From an uncultured Bacilli bacterium (GTDB lineage Bacteria; Bacillota_I; Bacilli_A; RF39; UBA660): a stretch of DNA of 18,936 bases. Where the stretch lies: contig CAKOMC010000027.1 in NCBI GenBank assembly GCA_934096535.1, forward strand, positions 1 to 18,936, given 5' to 3'. A program made the position numbers and the translations under genes. Positions 1 through 9,200 of the stretch are shown piece after piece. The first letter of the stretch is position 1. Each line of letters begins with the position of its first letter. Below the pieces are notes generated by a model, which was not told where the DNA came from, did no database searches, and saw only the letters and a program-made list of their open reading frames with translations.

Positions 1-1308
1 TCACCTATTGACTCGATTAAAAACAGTGCTGATCTTAAAATTAAGGCTCGAAAATTAAAAACTCCCAAGTTAATTAGTAAAATCTTTGGGATTGGGGGCG
101 AAATATCTTATAAAAATCAACAACGCAATAAGAAAAAATATCGAACTACTGTTATTTCCATCGCTGTTTCGGTTTGTACTTTCATTGCTTTAGCATCCTT
201 TATGTCCCTTGCTTTTCAAAGCATTAAAGAAGAATTGGGTTCTTCGGGCTATAATATTTATCTATCGGTTAAAAATTATAATGATACTACTTATCAAAAA
301 CTTATAGAAACTACTAAATTAGATAATATTAAAGATGTAGTTGTTAGAAAGAGAAGCAATTTTGGTTTTTCTAATAAGCATTATAGTAAGGATTATCTAG
401 AGTGGCATAACCCAGAATTAAGTGATGATATTGATGCTTATTTAACTATTTTTTCTCTTAATGATGAGGCTTATAAAAAATATCTTCAGACTTTAAACTT
501 AGACTATGAAACCCTTAAAGATAAAGGAGTCTTAATAGATAAATATCCGATAGCTAAATATGACAATGGGACAAATAAAGAAAAAAGTAGAATCCTTAGA
601 GAGTTTGATTTTCAAGTAGGGGACACGATTAAGGGAAACATTTCCGATAATCCTACTTCAATAGTAGTCGGCGCCTTAAGTGATAAATATCCTTTTGGGT
701 TTGAAAATTATAATCAGTCTATATTAGTTGTAAGTGAAGATTTATATAAAACTTTACCAACTAAAAGTACATATGTAGAGGCCCTATATTATTCAACTGC
801 GGCTTCTAAACTTCAAGATGAGATAGAAGAAATTGTAAATAATGAAGATTATGAACTTTATAACAATGAAGAACGAGTAGAGATGATGCGTAACTTCTAT
901 ATCTTAGTAGGTATCTTCTTATATGGCTTTATTATTGTAATTTCCCTTATTGGGATAACTAATATCTTTAATACGATTACAACTAATATGCAACTTAGAA
1001 GAAGTGAATTTGCTACTTTAAAAAGTATAGGTATGACTACCAAAGAATTTTCTAAAATGATTCGTTTAGAAAGTATCTTTATGACTGTTAAATCTCTAAT
1101 AGTAGGTATTATCCTTGGTACTGGTTTATCCGTTTTAATCTATCATTATCTAGCCAGCAGTGATTTCTCGGGTTATAAATTACCAATAATTCCGATTATA
1201 ATTAGTATTGTTGCTGTTTATCTTTTAATTACTTTACTGATGAAATATTCATTAAGAAAAATAAATAAACAGAATATTATTGAAACTATTAGAAACGAAA
1301 ATATTTAG
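1..1308 (+). CDS. ABC transporter permease, FtsX/MacB type (C-terminal part; 5' end outside window)
   Basis: The reading frame is open from base 1, so the gene begins before the window; the first in-frame ATG (202) lies inside a membrane segment and is not the start. The 435 visible residues show a membrane segment (about 50-70) preceded by a basic stretch (SYKNQQRNKKKYRTT), a soluble and probably extracytoplasmic region of about 225 residues, then three membrane segments (about 299-320, 359-383, 394-417). The motif LRRSEFATLKSIGMT between the second and third segments is typical of the FtsX-like permease domain. In the family such proteins form a transporter with a separate ATPase and often export antimicrobial peptides or lipid-linked substrates; the substrate here cannot be read. 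The layout suits the second half of a permease with two FtsX units. A two-component system follows, an arrangement common for peptide-detoxification transporters, but a terminator separates them. The family call is firm, the function is not. Confidence 0.85.
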   Translation, partial: SPIDSIKNSADLKIKARKLKTPKLISKIFGIGGEISYKNQQRNKKKYRTTVISIAVSVCTFIALASFMSLAFQSIKEELGSSGYNIYLSVKNYNDTTYQKLIETTKLDNIKDVVVRKRSNFGFSNKHYSKDYLEWHNPELSDDIDAYLTIFSLNDEAYKKYLQTLNLDYETLKDKGVLIDKYPIAKYDNGTNKEKSRILREFDFQVGDTIKGNISDNPTSIVVGALSDKYPFGFENYNQSILVVSEDLYKTLPTKSTYVEALYYSTAASKLQDEIEEIVNNEDYELYNNEERVEMMRNFYILVGIFLYGFIIVISLIGITNIFNTITTNMQLRRSEFATLKSIGMTTKEFSKMIRLESIFMTVKSLIVGIILGTGLSVLIYHYLASSDFSGYKLPIIPIIISIVAVYLLITLLMKYSLRKINKQNIIETIRNENI

Positions 1309-1333
1309 AAAAGGGTTTAAAGCCCTTTTCTTT
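1307..1333 (+). terminator. Rho-independent terminator after the ABC permease
   Basis: A 9-bp stem beginning at the last bases of the stop codon (1307-1315, AGAAAAGGG) pairs with 1323-1331 (CCCTTTTCT) across a 7-nt loop, followed by a short T-rich tail. It separates the permease from the response regulator gene, although the weak tail may allow some read-through. Confidence 0.7.
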
Positions 1334-1374
1334 AACTATAAAAAATTATAAGATATAAAAAAGGAGTGCTTTCT

Positions 1375-2034
1375 ATGCAAATATTATTAATTGAAGATAA
1401 TTTAACTATTATAAAAGGTTTAACTTATACCTTAAAGCAAAATAACTATGAAGTTTATGCCTGTAAAAATCTTTTAGAGGCTATATCTTATTTAAAAGAT
1501 AATCCTAAGATAAACTTAATTATTTTAGATGTAACTTTGCCAGATGGTAATGGCTTTACTTTCTTTACGGATAATTTAAAAGCCTTAAATATTCCTACTA
1601 TCTTTTTAACGGCAAAAGATGAGGAAGATGATATTGTAAGAGGCCTTGAAATAGGTGCTGAAGACTATTTAACTAAGCCTTTTTCAACCAAAGAATTACT
1701 GGCTCGTATTAATAAAATCTTATTACGCCAAAAACACAATAGTATTTTAAAAGTCGGAGATATAAGTTTTGATATGGATAAAATGTTAGTTTATAAAGAT
1801 ACTACCAAAATAGAATTAACCCCGTTAGAGTTAAAACTTCTGCATCTTTTATTTTTAAATCTAAACAAGCTCGTAAGTCGTAATACTATTTTAGATAAAA
1901 TTTATGAATGGACTGGCAATGATGTTGATAGCCATACCATAACGGTATATTTCCAAAGAATAAGACAAAAATTAGGAACCGATATTATTTCCACTGTTAA
2001 AGGTTTAGGTTACAGGATTGATTATGAAAAATAA
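1375..2034 (+). CDS. OmpR/PhoB-family response regulator
   Basis: DNA-binding response regulator of 219 residues. The receiver domain (about 1-115) has the acidic pair E7/D8, the phospho-acceptor D52 in LIILDVTLPDGNG, a conserved Thr at 79 and K101 in the LTKPF motif. A winged-helix OmpR-type DNA-binding domain follows (about 128-219) and ends in the usual VKGLGYRI motif. Phosphorylation by the kinase encoded next should drive DNA binding. I chose ATG 1375 rather than the in-frame GTG at 1366 because AAGGAG (1361-1366) lies 8 nt before the ATG and overlaps the GTG. The gene overlaps the kinase gene by 11 nt, indicating translational coupling. Its targets are not evident; nearby transporter genes are the usual ones in such systems. 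Confidence 0.93.
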   Translation: MQILLIEDNLTIIKGLTYTLKQNNYEVYACKNLLEAISYLKDNPKINLIILDVTLPDGNGFTFFTDNLKALNIPTIFLTAKDEEDDIVRGLEIGAEDYLTKPFSTKELLARINKILLRQKHNSILKVGDISFDMDKMLVYKDTTKIELTPLELKLLHLLFLNLNKLVSRNTILDKIYEWTGNDVDSHTITVYFQRIRQKLGTDIISTVKGLGYRIDYEK

Positions 2035-3232
2035 AGAAAAATTAAAAAAGTTTTTAATAATTTTAAGTTTATATACCATTTTTATTATCTTTCTAACCTA
2101 TAATATTAATAAATATGAATACCAAGTATATAAAGATAACTTTGATACCAAAATAACTAGTATTATTTTAAAAATTAAAGAAGATTATCCCAATATTACG
2201 GATGAAGAACTATATAATATTTTAAAAAGTTCCAAAAAAGATGGTAAAGTTCTGGAACAATATAGTCTAACTATTGATAATAAATCGCTTCTTAAAGAAA
2301 ATGATAATAAATATCAGCAATTCTTAGTAACTAATATTACGATAGTCTTTATAAGTACCATCTTCCTTATCTTCTTGTTTTTAAAATTTAATGCTAAAAA
2401 AGACTGGGAGATTAATAAAATTACCAAGTGTTTAGAAGAAATAAATAAAAGAAATTATAAGATTGATATAGAAGAAATGTCGGAAGATGAATTATCTATT
2501 TTAAAAAATGAATTATATAAAGTAACTATTAAATTAAAAGAAGATGCGGAAAATTCTAAACAAGCCAAAAAAGATTTAAAAGATACCTTAGCCGATATTT
2601 CTCATCAATTAAAGACTCCTATTACTTCTATTTTAATTATTTTAGATAATATTATTGATAATCCTGATATGGATAAGAATACCAAAGAAGACTTTATAAG
2701 AGATATTAAAAGAGAACTTCTAAATATTAATTTTCTCGCTTTAAACCTTCTAAAGTTATCAAAATTAGATTCTAATACGGTTCATTTTATAAAAAAAGAG
2801 GTTTCTTTAGATGAGATAGTAACCTCTTCTATAAAAAATATTGCTCCTTTATGCGATTTAAAAAATATTAACATTGAAAAAAATTTAAGTGCGTATATTA
2901 AAATTAATTGTGATTTAAACTGGCAAGTGGAGGCTCTAACTAACATTTTAAAAAATTGTGTGGAACATTCAAATGAAAATAGTAAAATTGAAATTACAGC
3001 GAGTGCTAATAAGGTTTATGCTAGCATGGAAATAAGAGATTATGGCACGGGGATTAGTCCAGAAGATTTACCTCATATTTTTGAAAGATTTTATAAAGGT
3101 AAAGATGCTTCTTTTGAAAGTGTTGGGATAGGGCTTGCCTTAGCTAAAAAAATTATTGAAAGTAATGATGGTATTATTAGTGTAACTTCAGGTAAGCAAG
3201 GGACAAAGTTTACGATAAAATATCCTTATTAA
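2024..3232 (+). CDS. Sensor histidine kinase (two-TM, HisKA/HATPase)
   Basis: Membrane sensor kinase of 402 residues, partner of the upstream response regulator. A first membrane segment (about 9-27), an extracellular loop of about 73 residues and a second segment (about 101-121) are followed by a charged, coiled-coil-like linker. The HisKA domain carries the phospho-acceptor H194 in ADISHQLKTPITS. The ATPase domain has an N box (NILKNCVEHS), a G1 box (RDYGTGIS), an F box (IFERFYKG) and a G2 box (GIGLALAKKI). ATG 2024 is preferred because AGGA (2014-2017) sits 6 nt upstream; an in-frame TTG at 2018 directly abuts that site. The compact extracellular loop differs from BceS-type intramembrane sensors, which have almost none, so direct ligand sensing is possible. 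The signal is unknown. Confidence 0.92.
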   Translation: MKNKEKLKKFLIILSLYTIFIIFLTYNINKYEYQVYKDNFDTKITSIILKIKEDYPNITDEELYNILKSSKKDGKVLEQYSLTIDNKSLLKENDNKYQQFLVTNITIVFISTIFLIFLFLKFNAKKDWEINKITKCLEEINKRNYKIDIEEMSEDELSILKNELYKVTIKLKEDAENSKQAKKDLKDTLADISHQLKTPITSILIILDNIIDNPDMDKNTKEDFIRDIKRELLNINFLALNLLKLSKLDSNTVHFIKKEVSLDEIVTSSIKNIAPLCDLKNINIEKNLSAYIKINCDLNWQVEALTNILKNCVEHSNENSKIEITASANKVYASMEIRDYGTGISPEDLPHIFERFYKGKDASFESVGIGLALAKKIIESNDGIISVTSGKQGTKFTIKYPY

Positions 3233-3278
3233 AATAAAGAAATATATTCTTGGTAAAATAAAGGAATATATTTTTGGA
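3231..3278 (+). repeat. Tandem pair of 24-nt repeats
   Basis: Two adjacent 24-nt copies (3231-3254 and 3255-3278) share 21 of 24 positions; the differences are at unit positions 10, 19 and 24. Each unit has the core AAAATAAAG followed by AATATATT. The first unit begins inside the kinase stop codon and the pair lies just upstream of the candidate promoter of the next gene. It may be a two-copy operator or a chance duplication in AT-rich DNA. Confidence 0.5.
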
Positions 3279-3287
3279 TGATATAAA
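3279..3287 (+). promoter_or_regulatory. Possible extended -10 promoter for the HMA-like gene
   Basis: TGATATAAA matches an extended -10 element (TGnTATAAT with one mismatch). No convincing -35 hexamer is visible at the right spacing. It lies immediately after the 24-nt repeat pair, about 75 nt before the first plausible ATG of the next gene. Confidence 0.35.
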
Positions 3288-3310
3288 TTATTAAGTGTAA
3301 AAGGAAAAGA

Positions 3311-3355
3311 AAGGAAATATAAATCTTCAATTATTTATTGAAAAAAGATTTATAT
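3311..3355 (+). promoter_or_regulatory. Shine-Dalgarno followed by a hairpin that ends at the start codon
   Basis: A Shine-Dalgarno sequence AAGGA (3311-3315) is followed at once by a long hairpin: 9 bp (3317-3325 with 3347-3355), a 4-nt A bulge (3343-3346), then 6 bp (3326-3331 with 3337-3342) and a 5-nt loop. ATG 3356 begins on the base after the stem and ATG 3365 is 9 nt further. In linear distance the Shine-Dalgarno is too far away (40-49 nt) to serve either ATG. With the hairpin folded it would lie about 10 nt from ATG 3365. The stem is AT-rich, so its stability needs computing. Confidence 0.5.
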
Positions 3356-3811
3356 ATGAAAATTATGGAAAGAATAACATTAACAATTGATAGCCAGTCT
3401 TATGCTGGTTTAAAAGAATATTTACAAAATTTAGAGGGCGTTTTTAAAGTAAGTATAATCTCCAATGCTTTTTTAACTGTTGATATTACTTATGATGAAA
3501 CTAAAGTAAGCCTTAATATGTTAAAATTAGAGATTCTTTTATATTTAAATCTTAGTAAAATCCCTAGTATTATTGGTTTTAACAAATATAAAGAAGAAAA
3601 TACTAAGGAATATACAACTTCTATTAATAATTTTTGTTGTGAATGTTGTCTTAAAAATTTTATTGAAAAATTACTAGATAATCCTGATATTACTTCTGTT
3701 ATTACCGATTACAGCGATGATGCTTTAATAGCGGAAACATTAAAATTACAATTAACTTATAATGCCGATAAAGAGATAGAAGAAATAAAAGAAGAAATCG
3801 AAAAGTTATAA
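3356..3811 (+). CDS. Small Cys-rich protein, probably two degenerate HMA-like domains
   Basis: Unrecognised protein of about 151 residues (148 from ATG 3365), with no signal peptide and no membrane segment. The first half starts with ITLTIDSQSY, then a helix and two strands, matching the beta-alpha-beta-beta-alpha-beta order of a heavy-metal-associated (HMA) ferredoxin fold but lacking its cysteines. The second half repeats this order and begins with NNFCCECCLKNFIEKLL, where CCECC holds two overlapping CxxC pairs in the place where HMA domains bind metal. The C-terminus is a charged helix. A role in metal or thiol handling is an inference from this pattern only. An in-frame TTG at 3338 lies inside the hairpin described upstream, so the start is uncertain among 3338, 3356 and 3365. 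It follows the two-component genes on the same strand and is separated from addB by a promoter region. Confidence 0.6.
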   Translation: MKIMERITLTIDSQSYAGLKEYLQNLEGVFKVSIISNAFLTVDITYDETKVSLNMLKLEILLYLNLSKIPSIIGFNKYKEENTKEYTTSINNFCCECCLKNFIEKLLDNPDITSVITDYSDDALIAETLKLQLTYNADKEIEEIKEEIEKL

Positions 3812-3883
3812 ATAAGTAAGCTAAGAGAAGTTACGATAAAAACGATTAAAGTTATTTATAAACCGCCATTTTTCTTAAAGTTA

Positions 3884-3892
3884 TGGTATAGT
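3884..3892 (+). promoter_or_regulatory. Extended -10 promoter for addBA
   Basis: TGGTATAGT fits an extended -10 element, with TG one base before a near-consensus TATAGT hexamer at 3887-3892. The -35 region (about 3864-3869) is poor, as tolerated in extended -10 promoters. The addB start lies 36 nt downstream, with a strong AAGGAG ribosome-binding site in between. Confidence 0.55.
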
Positions 3893-3927
3893 AAATACGA
3901 CATCTATTATTAAAGGAGAGTAAAACT

Positions 3928-6258
3928 ATGTTAGATAAATTACAAAACAACGATACAGTTATTACGACTAACAATATCAAGAAAATTATTTTAAAATCAC
4001 TAACAGCTAATAAAAGCCTGCTTAATTTGAAATTTTATACCTTAGAGGAATTTAAGAAAAATTATTATGGAAAACCCACTAAAGAAGCCTTATATTTCAT
4101 AATGAAACATTATAATTATGGTTATGATATAGCCAAAGAATATTTAAGTAATATTTTTTATGCGACAAGAGAATTAAATGAACTAAGAGAAGTATTAGAT
4201 AGTAATAATTTAATCATTTATAATCCTTATTTTAAGAAAAGATTAAAACGGATTGTAACTATAGGGGTTGATTTAGATGAAGCTTTAAAAAAAGAATTAG
4301 AATTTTATAACCTCATAACTTTAGATATGGATAGTAATACTTCTTATCAGCATGAAGTTATCAGTTATGCAACTAGTAGTGATGAAGTAGTAGGGACGGC
4401 TGTAAAGGTAAGAAATTTGATTCAACAAGGTATTAACCTTAATGATATTTATTTAGTTAATGTTGATGATACTTATTATAGTGAGCTTTCTCGTACTTTT
4501 AAAATGTTTAATATTCCTCTTAATCTTTATGAAACTAGAAGTATAGCAAATACAAAAACTATTAAAGATTTTTTAGAAAATTTAAAAATAAGTCAAGATA
4601 TTTCTTCTTCTTTAGAAAAAGTTTTAGATGAGGAAATTAAAAGACAATTAATTAATCTCTTTAATAGTTATACTTTTGATTATGAGATAGACCAAGTTTT
4701 TTTAGATATGCTAGAAAATGATATAAAAAGTTTAAATATTAGTTTATCTAAATATGAAAAAGGTATTAACCTAATTAATATTAGGGATATGTTATTACCA
4801 GATAAATATTATTTTATTTTGAATTTTAATCAGGGTGCGGTTCCTAGAATTTATCATGATGATAAGTTAATTAAAGATAATATGCGCAAGACTTTGGGGC
4901 TTGCTACTTCCCTAGACTTATTAAAACAGGAAAAAAAAGAAGTTTCCTTGCGTATTAGGAGTAATCCTCATGTTTATATAAGCTATAAAGAAAAAGATAA
5001 TTATAATACTTATTATCCAAGTCCTTTAATAAGTGATTTAGGTTTAGAAGTAAAACAAGAAAGTATTAATCCTTATCTTTATTCTAATAGTTTTAATCAA
5101 TTAAGCTTAAGTATTTTTCTTGACCGTTATTTAAAATATAATGAAACCAATGCCTGCTTGCCGGATTTAATGACTACTTATCCTGATATTAGGTATAATA
5201 CTTATGATAATTCTTATGTCAAAGTTGATTTTGGAGATTTATATAAATATTTGAATGGTAAGAGTAATCTTTCTTACTCGGCGATGAATAATTATTATTT
5301 ATGTGCTTTTCGTTTTTATATTGCAAATATCTTAAAATTAGACCCTTTTGTTGATACTTTTGCAGCTTTTCTTGGTTCCTTATTCCATGATTGTCTTAGT
5401 AAAATGTATAATGAAGACTTTGATTTACGAAAAGAATATGATAATTATCTAACTAAAAGAGAATTAACTAATAAAGAAAAGTTTTATGTAGATAACCTTT
5501 ATACAACTTTGGAGTTTATTATTGAGACGATAAGAGAACAGGAAAGTAAGTCGATGTACAATAAAACTTTAACTGAAACTCGTCTTAACTTAAAAAAAGG
5601 AGGAAAAATTACTATTAACTTTTTAGGCTTTGTTGATAAAATCAAGTATTTAGAAGATAATGATGGTAAGTATTTAGTAGCTATAATCGATTATAAGACT
5701 GGTTATGTTCCCACAACTTTAGATAATATTAATTATGGCTTGCATTTACAGCTTCCCGTTTATATCTATCTAACGAAACGAGGTTTACATAAAGATATTA
5801 AAATTACTGGCTTTTACTTACAAAAAATTTTAAATGGGAAGACGGTTGATTCTGATTCATTTGAAGAAGATAGTAAAAAAGCCTTGAGGTTAGATGGTTA
5901 TTCTATTAATAGTGAAGAAGAGCTACTAAAATTTGATAACACTTATACCAAAAGTGATGTTATTAAAGGTATGGCTACGACTTCTAAAGGTTTTGCTCAT
6001 TATGCCAAGTTATTTAATGATAGTGATATTGCTAAAATAGATAAAATTGTTGATGAGCGTATTAATGAGGTAGTTGGTGCTATCGAAGAAGGAAATTTTC
6101 CAATTAATCCTAAACGCGTTAAGGGAGATCTGATTGGCTGTGAGTTTTGTAAGTATAAAGAAATCTGTTATCGCAAAGAGGAAGATATAGTTGATTTAGA
6201 ATATAAAACTAGAAAAGATATTTTAGGAGATGATGATAATGCCCAAGTGGACGAGTGA
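3928..6258 (+). CDS. addB: ATP-dependent nuclease subunit B, compact AddB-type PD-(D/E)XK nuclease
   Basis: Partner subunit of the AddAB helicase-nuclease, which resects double-strand breaks for RecA-dependent repair. The C-terminal nuclease domain shows LSYSAMNNYYLCAFRFY (448-464), H487 in GSLFHDCL and D588-Y589-K590 in IIDYKTG. Four cysteines, C459 and C738/C741/C747 (CEFCKYKEIC), match the iron-sulfur staple of AddB nucleases. The central part (about 140-360) resembles the inactive helicase-like region, with NFNQGAVPRIYHDD in place of a functional motif. At 776 residues it is far shorter than Bacillus AddB (about 1166), and the N-terminus has no Walker A motif, unlike Bacillus AddB. ATG 3928 has AAGGAG 9 nt upstream. 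The end overlaps addA by 20 nt, and the addA ribosome-binding site lies inside addB. The stop is TGA, consistent with standard code use. Confidence 0.88.
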   Translation: MLDKLQNNDTVITTNNIKKIILKSLTANKSLLNLKFYTLEEFKKNYYGKPTKEALYFIMKHYNYGYDIAKEYLSNIFYATRELNELREVLDSNNLIIYNPYFKKRLKRIVTIGVDLDEALKKELEFYNLITLDMDSNTSYQHEVISYATSSDEVVGTAVKVRNLIQQGINLNDIYLVNVDDTYYSELSRTFKMFNIPLNLYETRSIANTKTIKDFLENLKISQDISSSLEKVLDEEIKRQLINLFNSYTFDYEIDQVFLDMLENDIKSLNISLSKYEKGINLINIRDMLLPDKYYFILNFNQGAVPRIYHDDKLIKDNMRKTLGLATSLDLLKQEKKEVSLRIRSNPHVYISYKEKDNYNTYYPSPLISDLGLEVKQESINPYLYSNSFNQLSLSIFLDRYLKYNETNACLPDLMTTYPDIRYNTYDNSYVKVDFGDLYKYLNGKSNLSYSAMNNYYLCAFRFYIANILKLDPFVDTFAAFLGSLFHDCLSKMYNEDFDLRKEYDNYLTKRELTNKEKFYVDNLYTTLEFIIETIREQESKSMYNKTLTETRLNLKKGGKITINFLGFVDKIKYLEDNDGKYLVAIIDYKTGYVPTTLDNINYGLHLQLPVYIYLTKRGLHKDIKITGFYLQKILNGKTVDSDSFEEDSKKALRLDGYSINSEEELLKFDNTYTKSDVIKGMATTSKGFAHYAKLFNDSDIAKIDKIVDERINEVVGAIEEGNFPINPKRVKGDLIGCEFCKYKEICYRKEEDIVDLEYKTRKDILGDDDNAQVDE

Positions 6259-9200
6259 ACAACAGGACGCCATTTATAAAAAAGGAACTAATATAATTGT
6301 TTCAGCGGGAGCTGGTTCTGGGAAGACAGCTGTTTTGTCAGAACGAGTTTTAGAACATGTTAAATCAGGTATCAGCATTGATGATTTATTAGTTTTAACC
6401 TTTACAAATGCAGCGGCGGCGGAAATGAAGGATCGAATTAGGAGTAAAATTCGTAAAGTTCCAGAATTAAAAGAAGAGTTAGATAAGGTGGATTTAGCTT
6501 ATATCACAACCTTTGACTCCTTTGCCTTATCTTTAGTTAAGAAATATAGTTATTTAATGAATATTTCTAAAAATATTAATATTATTGACGCTAGTATTAT
6601 AACTTTAAAAAAAGAAGAAGAATTAAATAAGATTTTTGAAGATTTATATCAAAAAAAAGACCCTTTATTTTTAAAATTAATCAGTGATTTCACCGTTAAA
6701 GATGACAAGGAAATATTTAATGCTATTTTAAGTTTATATGCTAAATTAGATAATCGTTATGATAAAGATGTTATTTTAGAAAATTATCTTACCAGTTACT
6801 ATAATGATACTAATATTGAAAAATTGGTTAAGAACTATGTAGATTTAATAAAGATGCGTTTAGAAGTTTTAAATAATACTGTTGATAATTTATATCATTA
6901 TACTGATGATACTTTTCAAAGTAAGATGGAAGAAGTTATCCGCCCTCTTTTAAATAGCAAAGATTATTTAGACATTAAAAGACTATGTATTATTAAATTA
7001 CCAGTATTACGAGGCGCTGATGAAGTAACTAAAAAGATTAAAGAAGAAGTTAAAAGTTTAATTGATGAAATAGGAGACTTAACCAAATATAATTCTTTAG
7101 ATGAGATAAAGGAAAGTTTGTATTTAACAAAAGATTATGTTGCGATAATTATTACTATTATAAAAGAACTTGGTAAAAGATTAGATTATTTTAAGAGAGA
7201 AAATAATGCTTATGACTTTATTGATATTGCCAAGATGGCTATTAATATTTTAAAGAGTAATGATACTGTTCGTGAGGAAATGAAATATAAATATAAGGAA
7301 ATTTTAATTGATGAGTACCAGGATACGAATGATATACAAGATATTTTTATTTCTTTAATTGAAAATAACAATGTTTATATGGTTGGAGATATTAAGCAAT
7401 CAATTTATCGCTTCCGTAATGCCAATCCTATGCTTTTTAAGAGTAAGTATGAAGCATATCAAAATAATGATGGGGGTCTAAAAATTGATTTAAATAAAAA
7501 TTTCCGTAGTCGGATGGAAGTTTTAGATAATATTAATATGATGTTTAATTTATTTATGGATAATTTTATTGGTGGTGCTGATTATATTGAGTCTCATCAA
7601 ATGGCTTTTGGACTTACTCCTTATAATGAGGTAAATAAAGAAAACTATAATATGGACATTTTAAATTATATTTATGATAAAGACTCAAAATTTACTAAAG
7701 AAGAAATTGAAATATTTACGGTAGCAAAAGATATTAAAGAAAAAGTAGTTAGCGGTTATGAAATGATGGATAAAGAAACGATGCAACGAAGACCGGTTAA
7801 TTATGGTGATTTTGTTATCTTAATAGATCGTTCTAGTAGTTTTAATTTATATAAGAAAATTTTTGAATATTTAAATATTCCTATTACTATTTATCGTGAT
7901 AAAACAATTAGTGATTCTGTTGATATTTCGATTATTAAAAATATTTATAATTTATTAGTTTTAATTAAAAAAAGAGATTTTGGCACTATGTTTTCTTATT
8001 CTTTTATGGCTGTTGCTCGTAGTTATCTTTTCAATATGAGTGATAAAAATATTTTAAAGATTATTAGTAATAGGTCTTATGCGGAAACGGAAATCTATAG
8101 TATTTTATACGAACTTGCTAAAGATTTAGATAATCTTCCTAATGATGAAATTTACCGTTTAATTATTGATAAGTTCAAATTTTTAGAAGCCTTTATTACG
8201 ACAGGCGATGTTAAGGAACATTTGGTAACGATTGATTCCATCGGTAAAATTGCTCAGAATGCTACTAACTTTGGTTATAGTCCTTATGAATTTTTAGATT
8301 ATTTAAATATGGTTTATGAAGAAGGACTGGATATTAAGTTGTCTTTAAATAAAGAAGCTTCTAACTCAGTTAAGATTATGACTATTCATGCTTCAAAAGG
8401 ATTAGAGTATCCTGTTTGTTATTTTACTGGTTTATCGAAAAAATTTAATATTGATGATTTAAAAAATAAATTTTACTATGATAATACCTTAGGGTTTATT
8501 ACCCCTTATGTTAAAAATGGTATTCATAGTACTGTTGTTAAATTAATGTTGAAAAATAAATATATTTTAGAAGAAATAAGCGAAAGATTAAGATTGTTTT
8601 ATGTTGCTTTAACTAGAGCTAGGGAAAAAATGATTATTGTTGGCGAATTTGCTAAAAATGAGTTAGCTTATAAAGTAGATGGGGTAGTGGATAGAGAAAC
8701 TAGAAGTAGTTACCGTAAGTTTACGGATATGTTAGATTCTATTTATGATTATTTAAAACCATACATAAAAGATATTGATATTGATTCTTTAGGACTTACT
8801 AAAGATTATAATTTATCGGTTAAAAAAGATTTAGTTGCTTTAAAAAATGAGAAGGGAAATGTTATTTCCGTTGAAGAATATACTTCAGATATGAAGAAAA
8901 TAGAAAATAGTCATTTTTCTAAAATAACTACCGCTTTAAGAACTAAAGAGGAACAAAAAAATATTGATTTTGGTTTACGCATGCATTATTTATTTGAAAT
9001 AACTGATTTTAATAATCCCGATTATAAGGATTTCAATGCTTTTGAAGTAATTTGCATTCAAAAATTTATTAATACAGGTATCTTAAATGATAGTAAAAAA
9101 ATTTATAAAGAATATGAATTTATTTATGAAAATGCCGGCTTAGAAAGTCATGGTATTATCGATTTATTAATTATCAAAAAAGATAGGGTCGTAATAGTTG

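Noticed and set aside
1..3232. Permease, regulator and kinase as a complete Bce-type bacitracin detoxification module
   Set aside because: The ATPase and the permease N-terminus are not in the window, a terminator separates permease and regulator, and the kinase has a sizeable extracellular loop unlike BceS.
6230..6258. Possible TGA-as-Trp (Mollicutes code) reading at the addB stop
   Set aside because: Reading through the TGA would add only a few residues before TAA, and all tryptophans in the window's proteins are encoded by TGG, so the standard code fits better.
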